A stretch of DNA of 64,000 bases, taken from positions 186,001 through 250,000 of the forward strand of contig VDMD01000013.1 in NCBI GenBank assembly GCA_007026445.1, written 5' to 3'. Positions 47,293 through 60,439 of the stretch are shown one piece after another (position 1 is the stretch's first letter; each line of letters opens with the position of its first letter). The notes under the pieces were generated by a model, which was not told the DNA's origin, did no database searches, and was given only the letters and a program-made list of their open reading frames with translations. Both the position numbers and the translations under genes were made by a program. This DNA is from Schizophyllum amplum. Taxonomy: Eukaryota; Basidiomycota; Agaricomycetes; Agaricales; Schizophyllaceae.

Positions 47293-48543
47293 GGTGGCTG
47301 GTGGGCTGGGTGCGTACGACCGGAGGACGTGTGCTAGGGAGGCGATCCGTGGACGGGGGCTTCCTGGAGAGTGGGTTGCTCTCGCGCCGGCTTATATACG
47401 CGCGGTCGCGACCAAACACGAACAGTGCGACTCATGGTTCGCCGTGCAACCGCCCGGCGCTCGCATGCGGGGCCCGGGTGGTCGACGAAGGTAGATAGAA
47501 GCACGCGGCGCGGATTCGATCGCGTCAAGAGCATATTACCAGCAACCTGGTGATGAAAGCGCCGACAGATAAGGCTACGCGCTGGGGATGCGGGGAAACT
47601 GTGCTAGATTGCTTGGTTCTTCATGATGCGCTAGAATCTGAAGAGGTTTCGGCAACAACCGACAAAAGGCATGAAGGCTGTCGTCGCGAATCTCGGTCCT
47701 ACGGAAAATGAAGAAAATGAAGTCAGTGACAACAGGTATAACAAAAGTCGGACTTACCTTGGAGGATATTGAGGAGGACAATAATGGTGTCCACTGCCAG
47801 TGCTGTCCAGTCAGAGATCCTCAGTACATAGAGATTGCCATGTGTGCACGGTCGCGTATCAGCGATGACAGGCGCACTCTTTCGCGTCAAGCAACGCGAC
47901 TCAGCCACACCCGTATGGATAGCTGCCTTCCTGAGCCATGAGCTTTGCGTTCTGCGGCGCGTACGCGGGTTGCTTTGACCGCAAGCACGCATCCCCCGTA
48001 AAATCCTGCACCATCTCGCGTCGGGCAGGAAGACAGTCTGCGTACGGTCGCACGCGTTTTTTCGTGTGCTCGACCCGGGCGCGACCGCAAGCTGAACATA
48101 GCCACGCGACGTGAGCGTCTCATAGATAAGGGGAGGACACTGGTGCGCGTTGAGACTTCGACAAGAAGAGGGTGACGAACTTTGAGAAGCGCTCGAGCCA
48201 CCGGCTGACACGACGGCCGCTTGACGTCTTCAGGTGGAATCAATGCAGCTCGTTGCGGCAAGTACCCAACAAGCACAAGGGCTTTCTTACCAAGGTGCGT
48301 GGTAGAGGATCCGTGTCGGAAGCTACAGCGGCCCATGATACTCGAAAGCAGCCGTGTTCAAATATTCGATATCCTGGCAGAAGACAAACAAGGATCGGCC
48401 ATCTCCGAAGAAGTTCAACATCCGGCCCTTCGGCCCCGTCCGGCCCGGACGACCTTTGTGGCAACCACCATCAACTTCAACTTCACCGCTCCAAACGCTG
48501 CGTGCAGTCGCGCTGGTCGCCTTGCTGAAATCAGCGGGACATC
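47293..48543. other. Intergenic region between fungalysin and EXO70
   Basis: About 1.25 kb. Most appears non-coding. On the minus strand at about 47576-47860 there is a protein-like reading with a hydrophobic helix (LAVDTIIVLLNILQ), a good GTAAGT donor and TTCCGTAG acceptor, and an open second exon (RTEIRDDSLHAFCRLLPKPL) ending at 47575. No start or family could be assigned, so this may be a gene remnant. Confidence 0.35.
47391..47399 (-). promoter_or_regulatory. TATA box of fungalysin gene
   Basis: Minus-strand GTATATAAG lies about 100 bp upstream of the start codon at 47292. Confidence 0.65.
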
Positions 48544-50928
48544 ATGGACGACGAAAGCGCCGAAATTGAGCTGGTACACTGGCCATATATGCACAAGGGA
48601 GGCTGTAACTGAGCTCACCTCAGCTCGAGCAAAACCTCAACAAGACCCGTCAAATATCCCATCGCATGACATGTAAGCCCGTTTTAGATACTCAGACGCT
48701 TGTATTCATGACCCCAGCTATTTTGGATAGCTTTGACACACGGTTGGCAAGGCTCGAGAAGTCCATACTTCCACTGTACACGTCTACGCAGATTCTGAAT
48801 CGCCGCGCGAACAGTGAGTGCTGCCCGTTCATCACGTATCTCACAGATGATGAACCCTACAGACATTGAGAAGGCCTTGTTGAAAATCGATGAGGTTGCG
48901 AGCAGCCAGGAAGGCATCGAGGCTGAATTCTCCTTGATATCGCGAGGGTGAGCCCTCAGCGCTATCGCGTTCACTGACCCCATCTGAGTTTCTCAAGGCC
49001 ACAGCCAGGGCAACTGAGCGTCTATACTGACGTAGTCGAGCGCCTGAATGCTTCTATCGCATTCAAACAGTCGGACCAGGACTCTTTGCAAACGGTCCGC
49101 GATATCTTCTTTGAATGTCAACGTAGATTACGCTTACTCACCTACGTCTTTCAGGCTCACCTGGTCGAGACGGGGGCAAAGAAGCTGACACAACTCTATA
49201 CGAAACTTGTCGCTGAGGGCTCTGCGGGTGCCTCGCCCCCACCTGGTACGGATGCGACGGCCAACCTATTCCCGGAGGATATTCTCGCGTCTCTGAACCC
49301 ACTTGTACGCTTTCTGCGCACGCTACCTCTTCCCGCGACGCATCCATCACATCCGGCGGCACCAACAATCATGTCAACGCTCAAGGAGGCTCAGAAAGGG
49401 TATGCGGAGATGCGCGGGGCATGGGCGCGGAAGTGCCTCGAGACCGAAGCGAAGCGCGTACTGGATAGGGCAGACACCATCGATAGTCTGAATGCTGGGA
49501 AGGAGTTTGGGTACTGGGCGTCATCGCTGTTGAACGTCGCCGAGGTACGCTCGCCCCGGGGGAGACGGAAACCACAAAATCGACCATCGCTGACCATCCG
49601 CAGGAAGAGTATGGCTATCTGGTCGACCTCGCCCCTCTGACCACGCCCGCGCTTATCGCATCTGCGTACTCGACTTTGCTGAACCCCGTTTTGGTCCTCT
49701 TCAGTACCACGGTGACGTCTCTGATAGCTTTCATCAAGCGCTCCCTGCACAAACACACATTCCTCGCGCTGTCGTCTTACGAATCGCTCGTCCTCCTCCA
49801 AAGCAAATGGGACATGCTCCTCTCGCGACGCGGCGCAGATAGTCGCAAGGAGACCAAGACCAACGAGCTCAAGGACGGCCTTCATGCCCTGCGCGCCGTC
49901 TGCCTGCGCAGTTTTCCCGAATTTCTGGCGGATCTGCGGATGGCGTCGATGGGCAAGGGTGCCGATATGAGCACTGGGCTTGCCGACTTCACGAACTCGG
50001 TGCGCCAGATCCGTTCTATGGCGAAGGCGCCCATCGCTCACACACGTTCCCAATCCGGTCGCAGGTCGTGCAATACATGGACCGTCTGCCCGAAGTGCAG
50101 GCCGCCGTCGGTGCGGCGCTGGTGACGCTGGGTGACGGGAACTGGAAGATGGGGGACGGCATGAAGACGGCGTCGGGCAAGTCCGGCGAAGGCGACGAGC
50201 AGGTTCTTCTGCAACACTATATTTGTATGTGTTGGGCTTGGCGCGCGTCTTCCCTTTTATTGCTGACTCTGCCGTGCAGACGATGTCGTGATGACCACGG
50301 TCAAAAGCCTGACCGAGCTTTCAAAGACGCATCGGCGCCCCGCGCTCGGCGCGATCTTCCTCCTCAATAACATCTCTTATCTGCGGCAGAACATCATGCT
50401 CGAGCCGCGCCATGATGCTTTGCGCGACCTGCTCTCGCTACCGACCACCAGTATGCTCGAGTCGAACTTCCGCACGGCAAAGGCCGGGTACTTCGACACG
50501 AACTTCTCTCCCCTCATGCAGGCGCTGTCCGACGACCCGAAGGAGAAAGGCAAGACCGCCGCGAAAGAGAAGTTCACGCGGTTCTTCGACCTCCTCGAGG
50601 AAGTCCTTGAGCGGCATAAACTTGCTCGCGTGCTGGAGGACGATTCGGAGGCTCGCGAGAGTATCGGGGAGGATGTCATCAAGCTTGTCGTGCCCGCGCT
50701 GCAAAAATTTACCAACAAACAGCGCGAGAAGGAGTTCAGCAAGAGTGCGCGAATCATTTTCTCTTATTCTACGATTCTTACACTTGGTGAATCCAGACCC
50801 TCAAAAATGTGAGCACTGCAAGACTGTGCGTGCGTGCTGGCCGGTTACTCATTTGTGTACTCGCAGACATCAAGATGACCCCGGATGCCGTGGAGAAGCA
50901 GCTCAAGTCGCTGTATTTCGAGGGCTGA
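48544..50928 (+). CDS. EXO70: Exocyst complex subunit Exo70
   Basis: About 600 residues, many short introns. The start MDDESAEIEL (first exon 48544-48573) joins LEQNLNKTRQISHRMTS and LDSFDTRLARLEKSILPLY, the N-terminal coiled coil of Exo70. The middle has IASAYSTLLNPVLVLFS. The C-terminal D domain reads AIFLLNNISYLRQNI, RFFDLLEEVLERHK and, at the end, KYIKMTPDAVEKQLKSLYFEG, the PI(4,5)P2-binding end typical of the family. Exo70 tethers secretory vesicles at the plasma membrane and marks growing hyphal tips. Its next-to-last exon is a 12-nt micro-exon (50797-50808) coding for the junction NPQKY. Introns at 48574-48623 and 48673-48717 define the real N-terminus; an ATG at 48708 is intronic. Intact. 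Confidence 0.9.
50797..50808 (+). other. 12-nt micro-exon of EXO70
   Basis: ACCCTCAAAAAT lies between acceptor ATCCAG and donor GTGAGC. Joined to the preceding A and following AC it encodes N-P-Q-K-Y, which restores the conserved end of the Exo70 C-terminal domain. Most gene finders would miss it. Confidence 0.8.
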
Positions 50929-51259
50929 AGTGGATGCGACAAGGATGTTTCTTCCCACTGGACACGCAGCGCACAGACTTTGATCTAGATGTACAGTTTG
51001 CCTCGTCATTTGTACATTGCTTTCGACGTTTTCGCGGCTTACCTGACCATGATCTCAAGCTCAAGCTGCAAGGCTAACCCGTACAAGACGTTGCTTCACC
51101 ATGATAATCTTCGACGGGCAAGGACAGTGCTCATGATGCTATATGCATCAGGCTGAGGTATGTATACAGTGGTCAGTGTCTTCTATGATACAAATTATCT
51201 TGAACGTCGTCCGCCAAGCAAGCTCCAGCACGCACATCACTCACACTGCACTGGACGAC
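50929..51259. other. Convergent intergenic region between EXO70 and TRL1
   Basis: 3' flanks of two convergent genes; no gene or clear terminator structure. Confidence 0.5.
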
Positions 51260-53853
51260 CTAATTCCACATCCCCTTGATCCTTCCCTTGACAACCAGCG
51301 GCTCCTTCAAGTCCAAGACAGATACCTTCTTGTCCCCCTTCCTCCACTTCTCCACCATATCCTTTGCCTCCACCGGCGCGACGTTGCTGCCACGCGTCCC
51401 CACCGTGACATGCAGTTTGTCACGTGCCTCGTGGTTCAACTTTGCCACAAAGTCTGCACCCTCCTGCGCCTGGCCCGTCTCCTCCTCCAGCACGAGATCC
51501 TCTACGGGAAGGGCCATCACACGTCCGTTCCAGATGACGTGCCGTACGGTGAAGCGGAAGAGCGGCGGCACGGGCAGCTCATGAAGGGCGCGGCAGCGCT
51601 CCCAGAGCTCGCCTTCTGCGGGAAGCGACTTGGAATGCACGATCGTGACGTGGGGTCGCGCAGTCACTCGGCTCCCGTCGTGCAGCTCTCGCCAAAATTC
51701 TGCTTGCTTGGGTTGCGCATCGAAGGCCTCACCGAGCGCCTGCTTCAGATTAACCTCAGCAAGCAGGCCGAAGTAGCGAGGTGGCTTGTCCTGCGCCTTC
51801 GCCTTCGCTTTCTCCAGCTTCGGCTCAGCTGCCTTCTTCACCTTGGGCTTGTACCCCAGCGCCGCGGCTATGCCCTCCTGCAACTTCTCCGGGGATGGCG
51901 CGGGGAGCCCGAGCACGCGAACCACACCGTCGACCGCGCGCTTGATCGCGTCCTCCATGGGGTCCGCCATATCCATGTCGACGACCGCGTCGACCTCGCT
52001 GTCGGTCAGCTCCTGCGTGTTGTTGATGAACATCCAGATGACGTCCTCGTGCGACTTGGTGTTGTCTGCGCGCAGGGTCTGGTGATTCTCGCCGCGCGCC
52101 TGGACGCGGTCGCCGCATATGCGGTGGATGGTCGCGTTGGGCTTGTCGAGGGACCAGTTGAGAGCGAGGAGGCGCACAGGCGGGTCCATTTGGGCGACGG
52201 CGTCACGAAGTTGCTGACGATGTTGTTTCAAGTGATTGTTCCTGCTCAGGCGTTAGTCTACGCAACGAGGCTCACAGAGAGTCAACGCACTTGTCCGCGA
52301 TCACAACATCGTGTTTTTTGAGGAGGTTGAGGACGTTCTTGACGAACACGGGCGCCGCCTTCTTGCCTGCGACGTCGTCACTCTGGGTGTGGCTAAAGCC
52401 GAAGATGTGCTGTAGCGCAACAGCGACAGCGGTTTTACCGCATCCTGGAATTGCGACGGGGACGATGATCGTCTTGCCGAACGGCTTCTTCGTGGCACCA
52501 GAAGCCTCCCCGCCTTTGGCCTCCGGCATCGGGCTGGAGGCCCTCCGCCCCTTCTCCTGTGCTAACGCCTTCTTCCCCTCCGGCGTCTTGAGCCATTCCA
52601 AGAACATATCGCGCGTCGCGATGATACCCTTGTTCAAGTGATACTGCTCGAACGCCTTCGGGTTGCGCTTGATCTCCCGCATGGCCCATTCGACGTAGAC
52701 GCGGGTCTCCGCGCGCCGCATCTTCGATTTCGGCACACCCTTCGCCGACATGTCGCCCTTCTTCTGCGCCGTGAGCAAGGACTTCGTAACCTCGCGCCAA
52801 TCGCGGTACATCATATACGGCTCATCGAACTTGACTTTGAAGAAGAACGAGGAGCCGGGCTCGTATGGCGAGACGGACGGGTCGGCTTTGCCTTTTGTTG
52901 GCGGTTCGGTGACATGGGTGCGGACGACGAAGCCTTCGACGGGCTGGCCTTGCCAGATACCGGTCTTGGATACCTCATTGGTGAATTCGCGCACTTCGGC
53001 GATGGTATCCACTGCAGTGGACAAGGTCTTGATGAAACCCCACTCGTCTGCGAAGGCGTCGACTTCCGCCTGGGGAAGCGTGTCGAAGCGTTTTGTGGCA
53101 ACGTTGATGCCGTGCAGGTGAAGCCCGGTGAGCTCTGGAGGGATCCTGAGGACGTGCTCCTCGAAATTGTCGTCGCATAGCTGAACGTAATAAGTGGAAT
53201 GTGGACAGTGAACGTTGGCGAGCATACCTCGGCAACAGCGGTCCAGTTCTTGTCCCACAAGACTTTGGCCAGGTCGGCTTCTGTCCGTTTCTTTTGGAAC
53301 AGGTACTTTCGTAACCACTGCTCCCCGGCCTCGGCGTGGCTTCGCGTGGGCTTGTCTTCCTCTTCTCCCTCATCCTTGACGCTTCCGATGGCGTGCTTGG
53401 AAGTGACGAGTAGCTTGTCCTGCGTGAGCGCAGCGATGAAGATGATGCAGCCGTTTGACTTGAGTGAGAGCGTATATGGAGCACTCGTGTGGGATTCAAG
53501 TGAAGACCACTGTACGCGCATAAGTATGTGGGGCCTGATCATAGCAAGCCACGCACCGTTGTCCATGGCACCTCGCCGATGTTGAAGAACTTGTCATAGC
53601 CTCGCGCCACTATCCTGTGCTTGACGCCCGACTCTGGCGGCATGTCTACCGTGAATATACCACGGGCAAGCGTAGGGAACGGCGACGGGATCTGGTAGTA
53701 CTTGAACTCGCTCATCTTCCAGCTGCGAACCTTGATGTTGGGATCGGCGGGCGCATCGTGCAGGGAGGACCGGACGAGCTTTCTGTTTTTCTTTGCGAGC
53801 TCGTACAGTTGGTCGATGAGCTCGGAATCTTCTTCTGAGTACTTGTGAGCCAT
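51260..53853 (-). CDS. TRL1: Fungal-type tRNA ligase Trl1
   Basis: Trifunctional enzyme that joins tRNA halves after intron removal and, in fungi, ligates HAC1-type mRNA in the unfolded protein response. Domains in order: N-terminal adenylyltransferase/ligase with the nucleotidyl-Lys motif LKSNGCIIF and FEGFVVRT-like motif (VEGFVVRTHV); polynucleotide kinase with P-loop VAIPGCGKTAVAV; and C-terminal cyclic phosphodiesterase with the two HxT-type sites RPHVTIVHS and KLHVTVGT. The three exons are separated by short introns near 53510-53570, 53160-53230 and 52230-52290. Stop at 51260; MAHKYSEED is the chosen start, with MRATMAHK as a near alternative 12 bases upstream. Intact and likely essential. 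Confidence 0.92.
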
Positions 53854-54190
53854 TGTGGCGCGCACCGTCGATGCGTATCGCTGTGTATGAGTGTGTAAAG
53901 TGGGCGAGAAGTCGCGACCACTAGCAAGGCGAAGGCAGAAGATGGAAGTTCAGAACAAGAGGTAATGCAGAAAGTATGCCTCGCGTCCGCCGACACGAAT
54001 GACACCAAGTGACGAGATTACATCAATCACTCGTCAGGTGGGCGCGCCGCCCGACGCGTCAACACGCGTCGCGTTGGCTCAGCGCTGCGTCCCTTCTGAG
54101 TTTATTGCTCAGAGACAGCAGGTGTCTTCTACAGTTACTTGTGTTATACAGTATGCTACAGATACAATTTTTGCTCCGAACGATACACAA
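53854..54190. other. Intergenic region between LTN1 and TRL1
   Basis: 3' flank of listerin and promoter of the tRNA ligase. Nothing else is visible. Confidence 0.5.
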
Positions 54191-57100
54191 CTAAAATATG
54201 TTGGACCTGCACAACGGGCAGCTCGAAGAGTGGCTCGAATTGAACCACTGGAACGCAGTCAGCAAGGCAAGCAAGCGATGAGAATGAAACCACAGACTTT
54301 GTACAGGCATCCAGAATGGAAGCGGTTTTTACATGTCTTGCACGGCTTCTTGGGCAACGATCCGTCCATCACGCTGATGATACTGAAGAAAAAAGTGAGT
54401 TTACGTCGCGCTTATAATCGGTTCGTCTACTCACGAATAGCAAATCGCACATTCGACCTGGCCATCGAAGTGAAGCGTCACGTTCTTCTTGAACAGCGCG
54501 AGGCCGTCCAAAATGTGGCCGCTCTGCCAACCGAGTCAGACGCCAGACGCGCCAGACGACGCCACTCAAACGCACCTGGAACCACAGCACCTGCTGCACC
54601 GCCAACATCCACGACCGCCACCGTCGCTCATCCACGCCCACCGTCTTCACATCCCGCATCTCAATCTTATGCAACGGCCAGTCCGCCGGAATCTTCAGCT
54701 TCATCTCTAGCTGGTGCTCATCGACCGTGTACGACGCCGTCACCTCGTGCACCGCGGTCGCCACCTTGACGACGAAGTTCTCGTCCGTGAGGTCCGCGGC
54801 ACTGTCCGCGGTGCGCACGTGCGCGAGCTCGCGCGCGATGATGACGGGGGAGAAGTGCTGCGCGGTGCAGGCGCCGACGGCTGCAGACAAAGAGCGGTCC
54901 TTGCAGTCCTGGATCCAGGACGCGACGAGGGAAGGGATGGTCGACAGGGCGCGGAAGTAGAGGTGGCCTGCGAAGGCGGGTATGGCGAAGGTGGTTCCGG
55001 GTTCGTACACTGAGATCGCGATGAGTCCATTGAACAGCGTATGATGATAGCAACGCACAAGATACAAAGAACTCGTCGACTGCCCACATATCGAGCTTGA
55101 ATGCCCGCGCCAGACCTTGGTCGAGTTGCAACATGTGAATGATGTTCGGCATTAGATACGTGTCGACAACGCCGAGCGAGCGAAGCTGTTCGATGTAGCC
55201 CATGCGCACTTTGAGAGACTGCCAAAATGTCAGTCATATACACATGAAGCAGTCCTGCCCTACATACCGCCCCCTGAAATAGATCAAAGGCTAGCATCCA
55301 CGCCAACAAGTAGCCAAACACGCTCTGCACTACCATCAGCATATCGCCTCTTGCGACAAAAGCTCGCGCCCGCTCACCTGCTCATCCTGCTCCACGTCCT
55401 CCGCATCAATCACCCTCGACAACAGGTCCACTAACTCTGAGGGAAGCTCTGCCTTGAACGCGTCCTCCGTGTCCACTGCCGACTCGATCACCAGATGCTC
55501 CGTGCGCTTCGCCGCCGCACCCTGCAGCACCTGGTACGCCATCCGCTGCACGGACTCCGCCGTATCCGTGACCAGGTGGCACATCTTCGACAGCGTATCA
55601 TGCTCGATGAGCGTCGGCGGCAGGTCTTGCACGATCTGCAGAAGCAGCTCGCGGCACGCGGAGCGCGGTGCAGATATTTGCGCTGAGCCTGCTGTAGTGA
55701 GGAAGTTTAGCTGCCAACCTAGTAAACCCGTCGTAGGCGCTCACCTATCGGCTTGCTTGCCATCTCGCGCACGAGAACCAAGATGCCCCGCTCGCGCTCC
55801 TGCCAATCCGCCCTCAGCGACTTCGCCGTCGTCGCCAGATCCTGCACCACCAGAATCAGCCGCAGCGTCCGCGCCAGGGTCGTCAGAGTCCCATCATCCT
55901 CCAGCGAGCAAGTCTCCACATTGTTCTCCATCACGTCGAAGACGAGCCCCCAATGCGCGCCGGGCACGGTCTGCAGGACGGGCGCGATGTGGGTGAAGAG
56001 CAGAGGTAGCAGGGACTCGAGGTCCTCGGCCGAGCCGTCGTCTTCGTCCTCGTCGTCTCGTCGTCCCCGGCAAGCAATGCTTGGCAAGCCTTCATGACAT
56101 TGACGGCACGCGGTCCAGGGAGGATGGGAACCACGCTATCGGGATCGGGCGCCATTGCGACCAGTTGGCGGACCATGGGCAGAGCGCGCGACGCAGACGT
56201 GCCTTGCAGGCCAGCAGCGACCTCATTGCGAAACCTATCGAGCCGCGGGGCATCCGGCGCACATTGTGCGATGGCTGCCAGGATGGCCAACGAGGTTTCG
56301 GGAGCACTCTTTTGCGATGCCCGAGCAAGTGCGACCCAGCTGTCAGCCTCCTCTTTCGAGACGTCTTCGAAGACGTGGTCCAGGATTGCAGCGACCATGC
56401 GGGCTTGACGGGGCGAATCGTTTGCTAGGGCTCGGCGCAGCGCGTCGACGACGAATGACTTGACCGGTGACAAGTCCTTCGGCACACGCCCATCGGCAAG
56501 AGCGCGAGCGGATTGGGAACGCCAAGTGGTATAGTCGTCCATATCCGTGATCAGCGCATACGCGACGATGCCCTCAGCACGCTCCGCCGCAAGCGCCAAC
56601 CCTCCACTCTCCAGAGCGCGTGCGTCGAAAAGAGCACTCGAACGGCCAGGAACGCTCATGAAATCACGCGCCTCGATAGCCCATGCGAGGAGATGGCGCA
56701 GAATCCACGGCTGACGTCGAACGAGGGCGCGGAGGGCAGGGGATGGAAGTTCGGGAAGCAATGCCACAATACGCGCATAAGAGCTGAATCCATGCGCATC
56801 ATAGAGCGCAGCTATCGGCGACGCGTCTTCGTATGTTGACGGAGGAGGGATGGTGTCGAACAAGACGCCGAGACTGGAGTCGATCGGCTGCGCCGGCAGG
56901 GCGTCCAGGCGTTTATGGAGTGTGTCCGAGGGTGGAAGCACTGTGAGCACTGCCGAAGACTGATCATCGTCAGCAGACGCTGTAGGAAGGAGGCCAAGGA
57001 TGGCTATGATATCGGAAGGACTGTATGCGACGTAAGCCAGACAACAACAAGCACTCGGAAACTGCTCACCGTGCCCACACAAATACATTTTCCAGCAACT

Positions 57101-60005
57101 CCGCTAGTCTGGCAGTGACAACATCATGAACGGCGCTTGCACGTCCTTCCGACAGTGTCTTGTAAAGTCCTTTCGCATCCCCGAACATCGACACCATGTG
57201 CTCGGTACCCTTTCCGCGGGATACCAGGTGCGTAGCCAGCCAGAAATTCCTGCTCATCATCTGCACGTCGTCGCCGGGGAGTACACGCGAGATGGCGAGG
57301 CCCAGGGGTCGCAGGACATCCACGCAAAGCCCCAGGACAACGAGGTCATCCTGGGATATCGTTTGCACCAAGTTGTCGACAGCGACAGCCAGCTTGCGAG
57401 CGATCTCGCCGACAAGGGAAGCAAATTTGGTAGCAGAAAGGAAGCATTCTACAAGATCGTTATGATCGGAAAAACACAATACGTGAGATCAAGAGAAGAG
57501 GCTCACCATGTAGCGTCAGCACGCGACTCAAGATTTCTCCCTTCTCCTTCTCTGTCGGGGCGTCTTCTAAGAGCTCGTCCGCCACGTCGTCGAGCCAGCC
57601 CTCAATCGGAGGCCTTTCCTCCGCGCCAACCACGGCTTGCTCCGCAATCCGGATGAGTATGCGCAGGTCCTGCCGCGTCGGTGACGGGGCGGCGGCTTCC
57701 AGCAGCAGCGGCCAGGCGACCACAGCGCCGCGCAGCTTCATATATGCGATTAAAAGGTCGGGCGCAGCGCGTAGCAAGGGCACCATATGCGAGAACACCA
57801 ACGCATCGACGCGCTGACCGATCACGCCGTCGTCCAGAGAGAAAAGTACAGGGCCGAAGACTTCCAGGAGGCAAGTCATCGCTGTGATGCTGCCGGCTGC
57901 CGTGTCAGAGTCGGACGACGCAGTCAGCGCGTTCTCGGTGTTGGCCACGAGCGCGCTGACGGTTGAAGAGCAGACTTCTCGTGCACGGGCTGCCTTCGCG
58001 TCGTCCGTAAGATGATCGAATAATGCCTTCAACGTCGTGATGACGAGCCTGGTGTGCGTCGTCAGGCCTTGCGACAGGCGCTCGGTCAGCAGTGAAAAGC
58101 CGGCTTCAAAAAAGGGCCCGCTGAGTCCCACCAGTCCTTCCCGCACGATGGCTTGTGCAAACATAGCCTCCTTGGTGCTGAGTCCGCCGCTCGCCTGTTC
58201 ATCCCATGCACGTCCAAATTGTTCTCGAACGAGACCCTCGAGAGCCTGATCATTGTCGCCGGAAACCCCAGGCGCGCCATCGCGGTGTAGTGACGACCAT
58301 CGCCGCACGCAAAAGACCAGACATTCCATGACAGATCCCACGAGCTTCTGCTGTGCAAGTAACCGCTGCTGGGCGAGGCCTTTGCTTGATAAAGACGGCA
58401 GTGCGGACCAGAATGCTGTGAACAGCTCCGCAAGCAGTGCCATATCTGCGCTGGGGAACAAAACCTGCAATGCCTAGGTCAGATATGCAAAACGGGGAGA
58501 ATGCACTCACGAACAGTCGTCGGTATTGTAGACAGCATGAGCATCACGGTCGGATAGCCCTGCACAGGCGATCCGCAACATGCTAGGCCGAGGAAGGTGA
58601 GCAGGAGCTGGAAGGGTGGATCGTCTGCGCCCTGTGGTGCGGCGCCCTTGGTTTCCGCATCCTCGTCGGATCCCTCGTCATCGGATTCATGGGCAGGTGA
58701 TGCTGGTTCCCAAGTCTCCGGGTATTCTGTACGGCTTCAGAGGCGTAACAAAATTCTAGCAGTCGCGGAACCGACCTTTGAGGAAGGAGAGCAAAGGGCC
58801 CCATAGCACATTCTGCACGTTGGTATCTACTTCGGTCAGTCCGCTGCGCAAAATTAGGCGCGAGATGCCAGGCTCTGATTTGAAAAGATCTAAAAGCGCG
58901 TGCGTCAGTCATCGATGAAAACAGTAAAGTGCGTAGAATCTCGCACCTTTGCGTGTCTTGACCGCTGCTTGTAGCAGCGTCCAGCCAGCTCTTCGCACCG
59001 CAGGCTGATCCTGACCGAAAGAATTTGGATCTGTTGACAAACATGACCATAATTGCTCTGCGTGTAGCAACTCGACCAGCTCTTCACTGTCAGAAGGCAT
59101 ATTTTCTACATCAAAGTATCAGCTTCGAGCGATGCGTTAGAATACTACCACGCACCAATAATCCATCGTAAACTTCCCAAAGCGCCAACGCGTAACCTCG
59201 CGCGCATATCCTCCGCCGCCTCCGTCTCAGCGGGATCTGTCGTGGTCACTGCTTGTTCGGCATTGAATGCGCCCTCGGGATCGAACAATGCTCGTCTCGG
59301 AAGAGGCAAGGTGTTCGATATGTCGACAGCAATGGCGGTGTTGTCCCATTCGGCTCCCTCCGCCGTGAGCTTCACACATGCAGTCCATGTTCTTGTACTT
59401 GTAGACGCCACAATCCTGTCAACGTCGTGTGCGGCCATGCACAGCGCACCTACTATGCGCTCTCGCTGATCGGGATCCGCGATCTCGTTGACGTGCATGA
59501 TGGTGTGTTCTCGGATGTCCTGCGTTTGCAGCAACGACGCGTGAAGCGAGACCGCCTGCACGCGGATGCGACGCGACGAGTGCAGCAAGAGCCCGGGGAG
59601 GTGGTGCAGCCAAACCGGTACGGAGGCGAGGACAGCCGCGTGCGCTTCCTCGTCTGTCGCGCACTTGTCGATCCAGTTTGCTCGTAGGTCCTCAAGCGCC
59701 TTGATCTTCGTCGGCCATGCCTTCTTGTTCAGATTGCGGAGGACGACGATGAGCTGAGGAGGGAGGCTGCTGAGCAGCCCGCTTGTTTCGAGGGGATCGC
59801 GCTGGGCGGGCTGGGGTTTGGTAGGGGGGATGTACTGCTTCTGGCGCGGCTGGGTCTTCAGATCCTTGCGCTCCTTCTTCGTGAGTTTAGCGCCCTGCTT
59901 GCTCGGCGGCGCCTGCGGTGGTGAAGCTCCTCCCTTCGTGCCAGCCTTCCGTGCATTCTTCTTTCTGGTACCAGAAGATGCGGAGGACTTCGTCGGCTTC
60001 GGCAT
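54191..60005 (-). CDS. LTN1: Listerin, RING-type E3 ubiquitin ligase of ribosome quality control (Ltn1/Rkr1)
   Basis: A very large multi-exon gene. The N-terminus [20 protein letters not shown] leads to the conserved listerin N-domain with [24 protein letters not shown]-like repeats run through the centre. The C-terminus has an RWD-like region ([19 protein letters not shown]) and a RING-CH end, VECAICYS...[17 protein letters not shown]...[10 protein letters not shown], the diagnostic Ltn1 tail. It ubiquitinates stalled nascent chains on the 60S subunit with Rqc1/Rqc2. At about 56055-56065 one G appears to be missing in an acidic repeat (GACGACGAGACGACGAGG), which shifts frame between LLAGDDE and [13 protein letters not shown]; no intron fixes it. 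In such a conserved gene this may be a sequence error. An upstream in-frame ATG at 60128 is a less likely start. Confidence 0.9.
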
Positions 60006-60439
60006 CGTCTGGAGGAGAGTGATGGGCAGAGACAAGTATTGAGTCTTACTGATTGGCGCACGCGCGCAGAGATCTCGATGACGAAATCCCACGCGTCTTC
60101 CCAGAACGGAAGGCTTTGTTCTCGGCACTCGCTGACAAAAGCCAGGGGCAGATTCACCTTGAATTTATGCTGACATGGGCATCCTGGTAGGACGTTCGTA
60201 TATACTCCAAATCATCAAATCTATAAGCATCCATGTATCCGGGTATACAAGAAGAGTCGGCTACTGCGGTCAAGAGCAGAAGACAACAGGACGAAGTCAC
60301 ACTGAGAGGCACCCCGCAGTCTGGCATAAGACCGTGAAATAACAACTAGGTCGTATAGATATAGTGTGTAGATGGTACATAAGATAGAGAGTAAATCGAC
60401 TCGCCAACAGGGTCATAAAGCACCTTATGAAGCACCTCC
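60006..60439. other. Intergenic region upstream of LTN1
   Basis: Promoter of listerin and 3' flank of the next gene. No gene was recognised. Confidence 0.5.
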
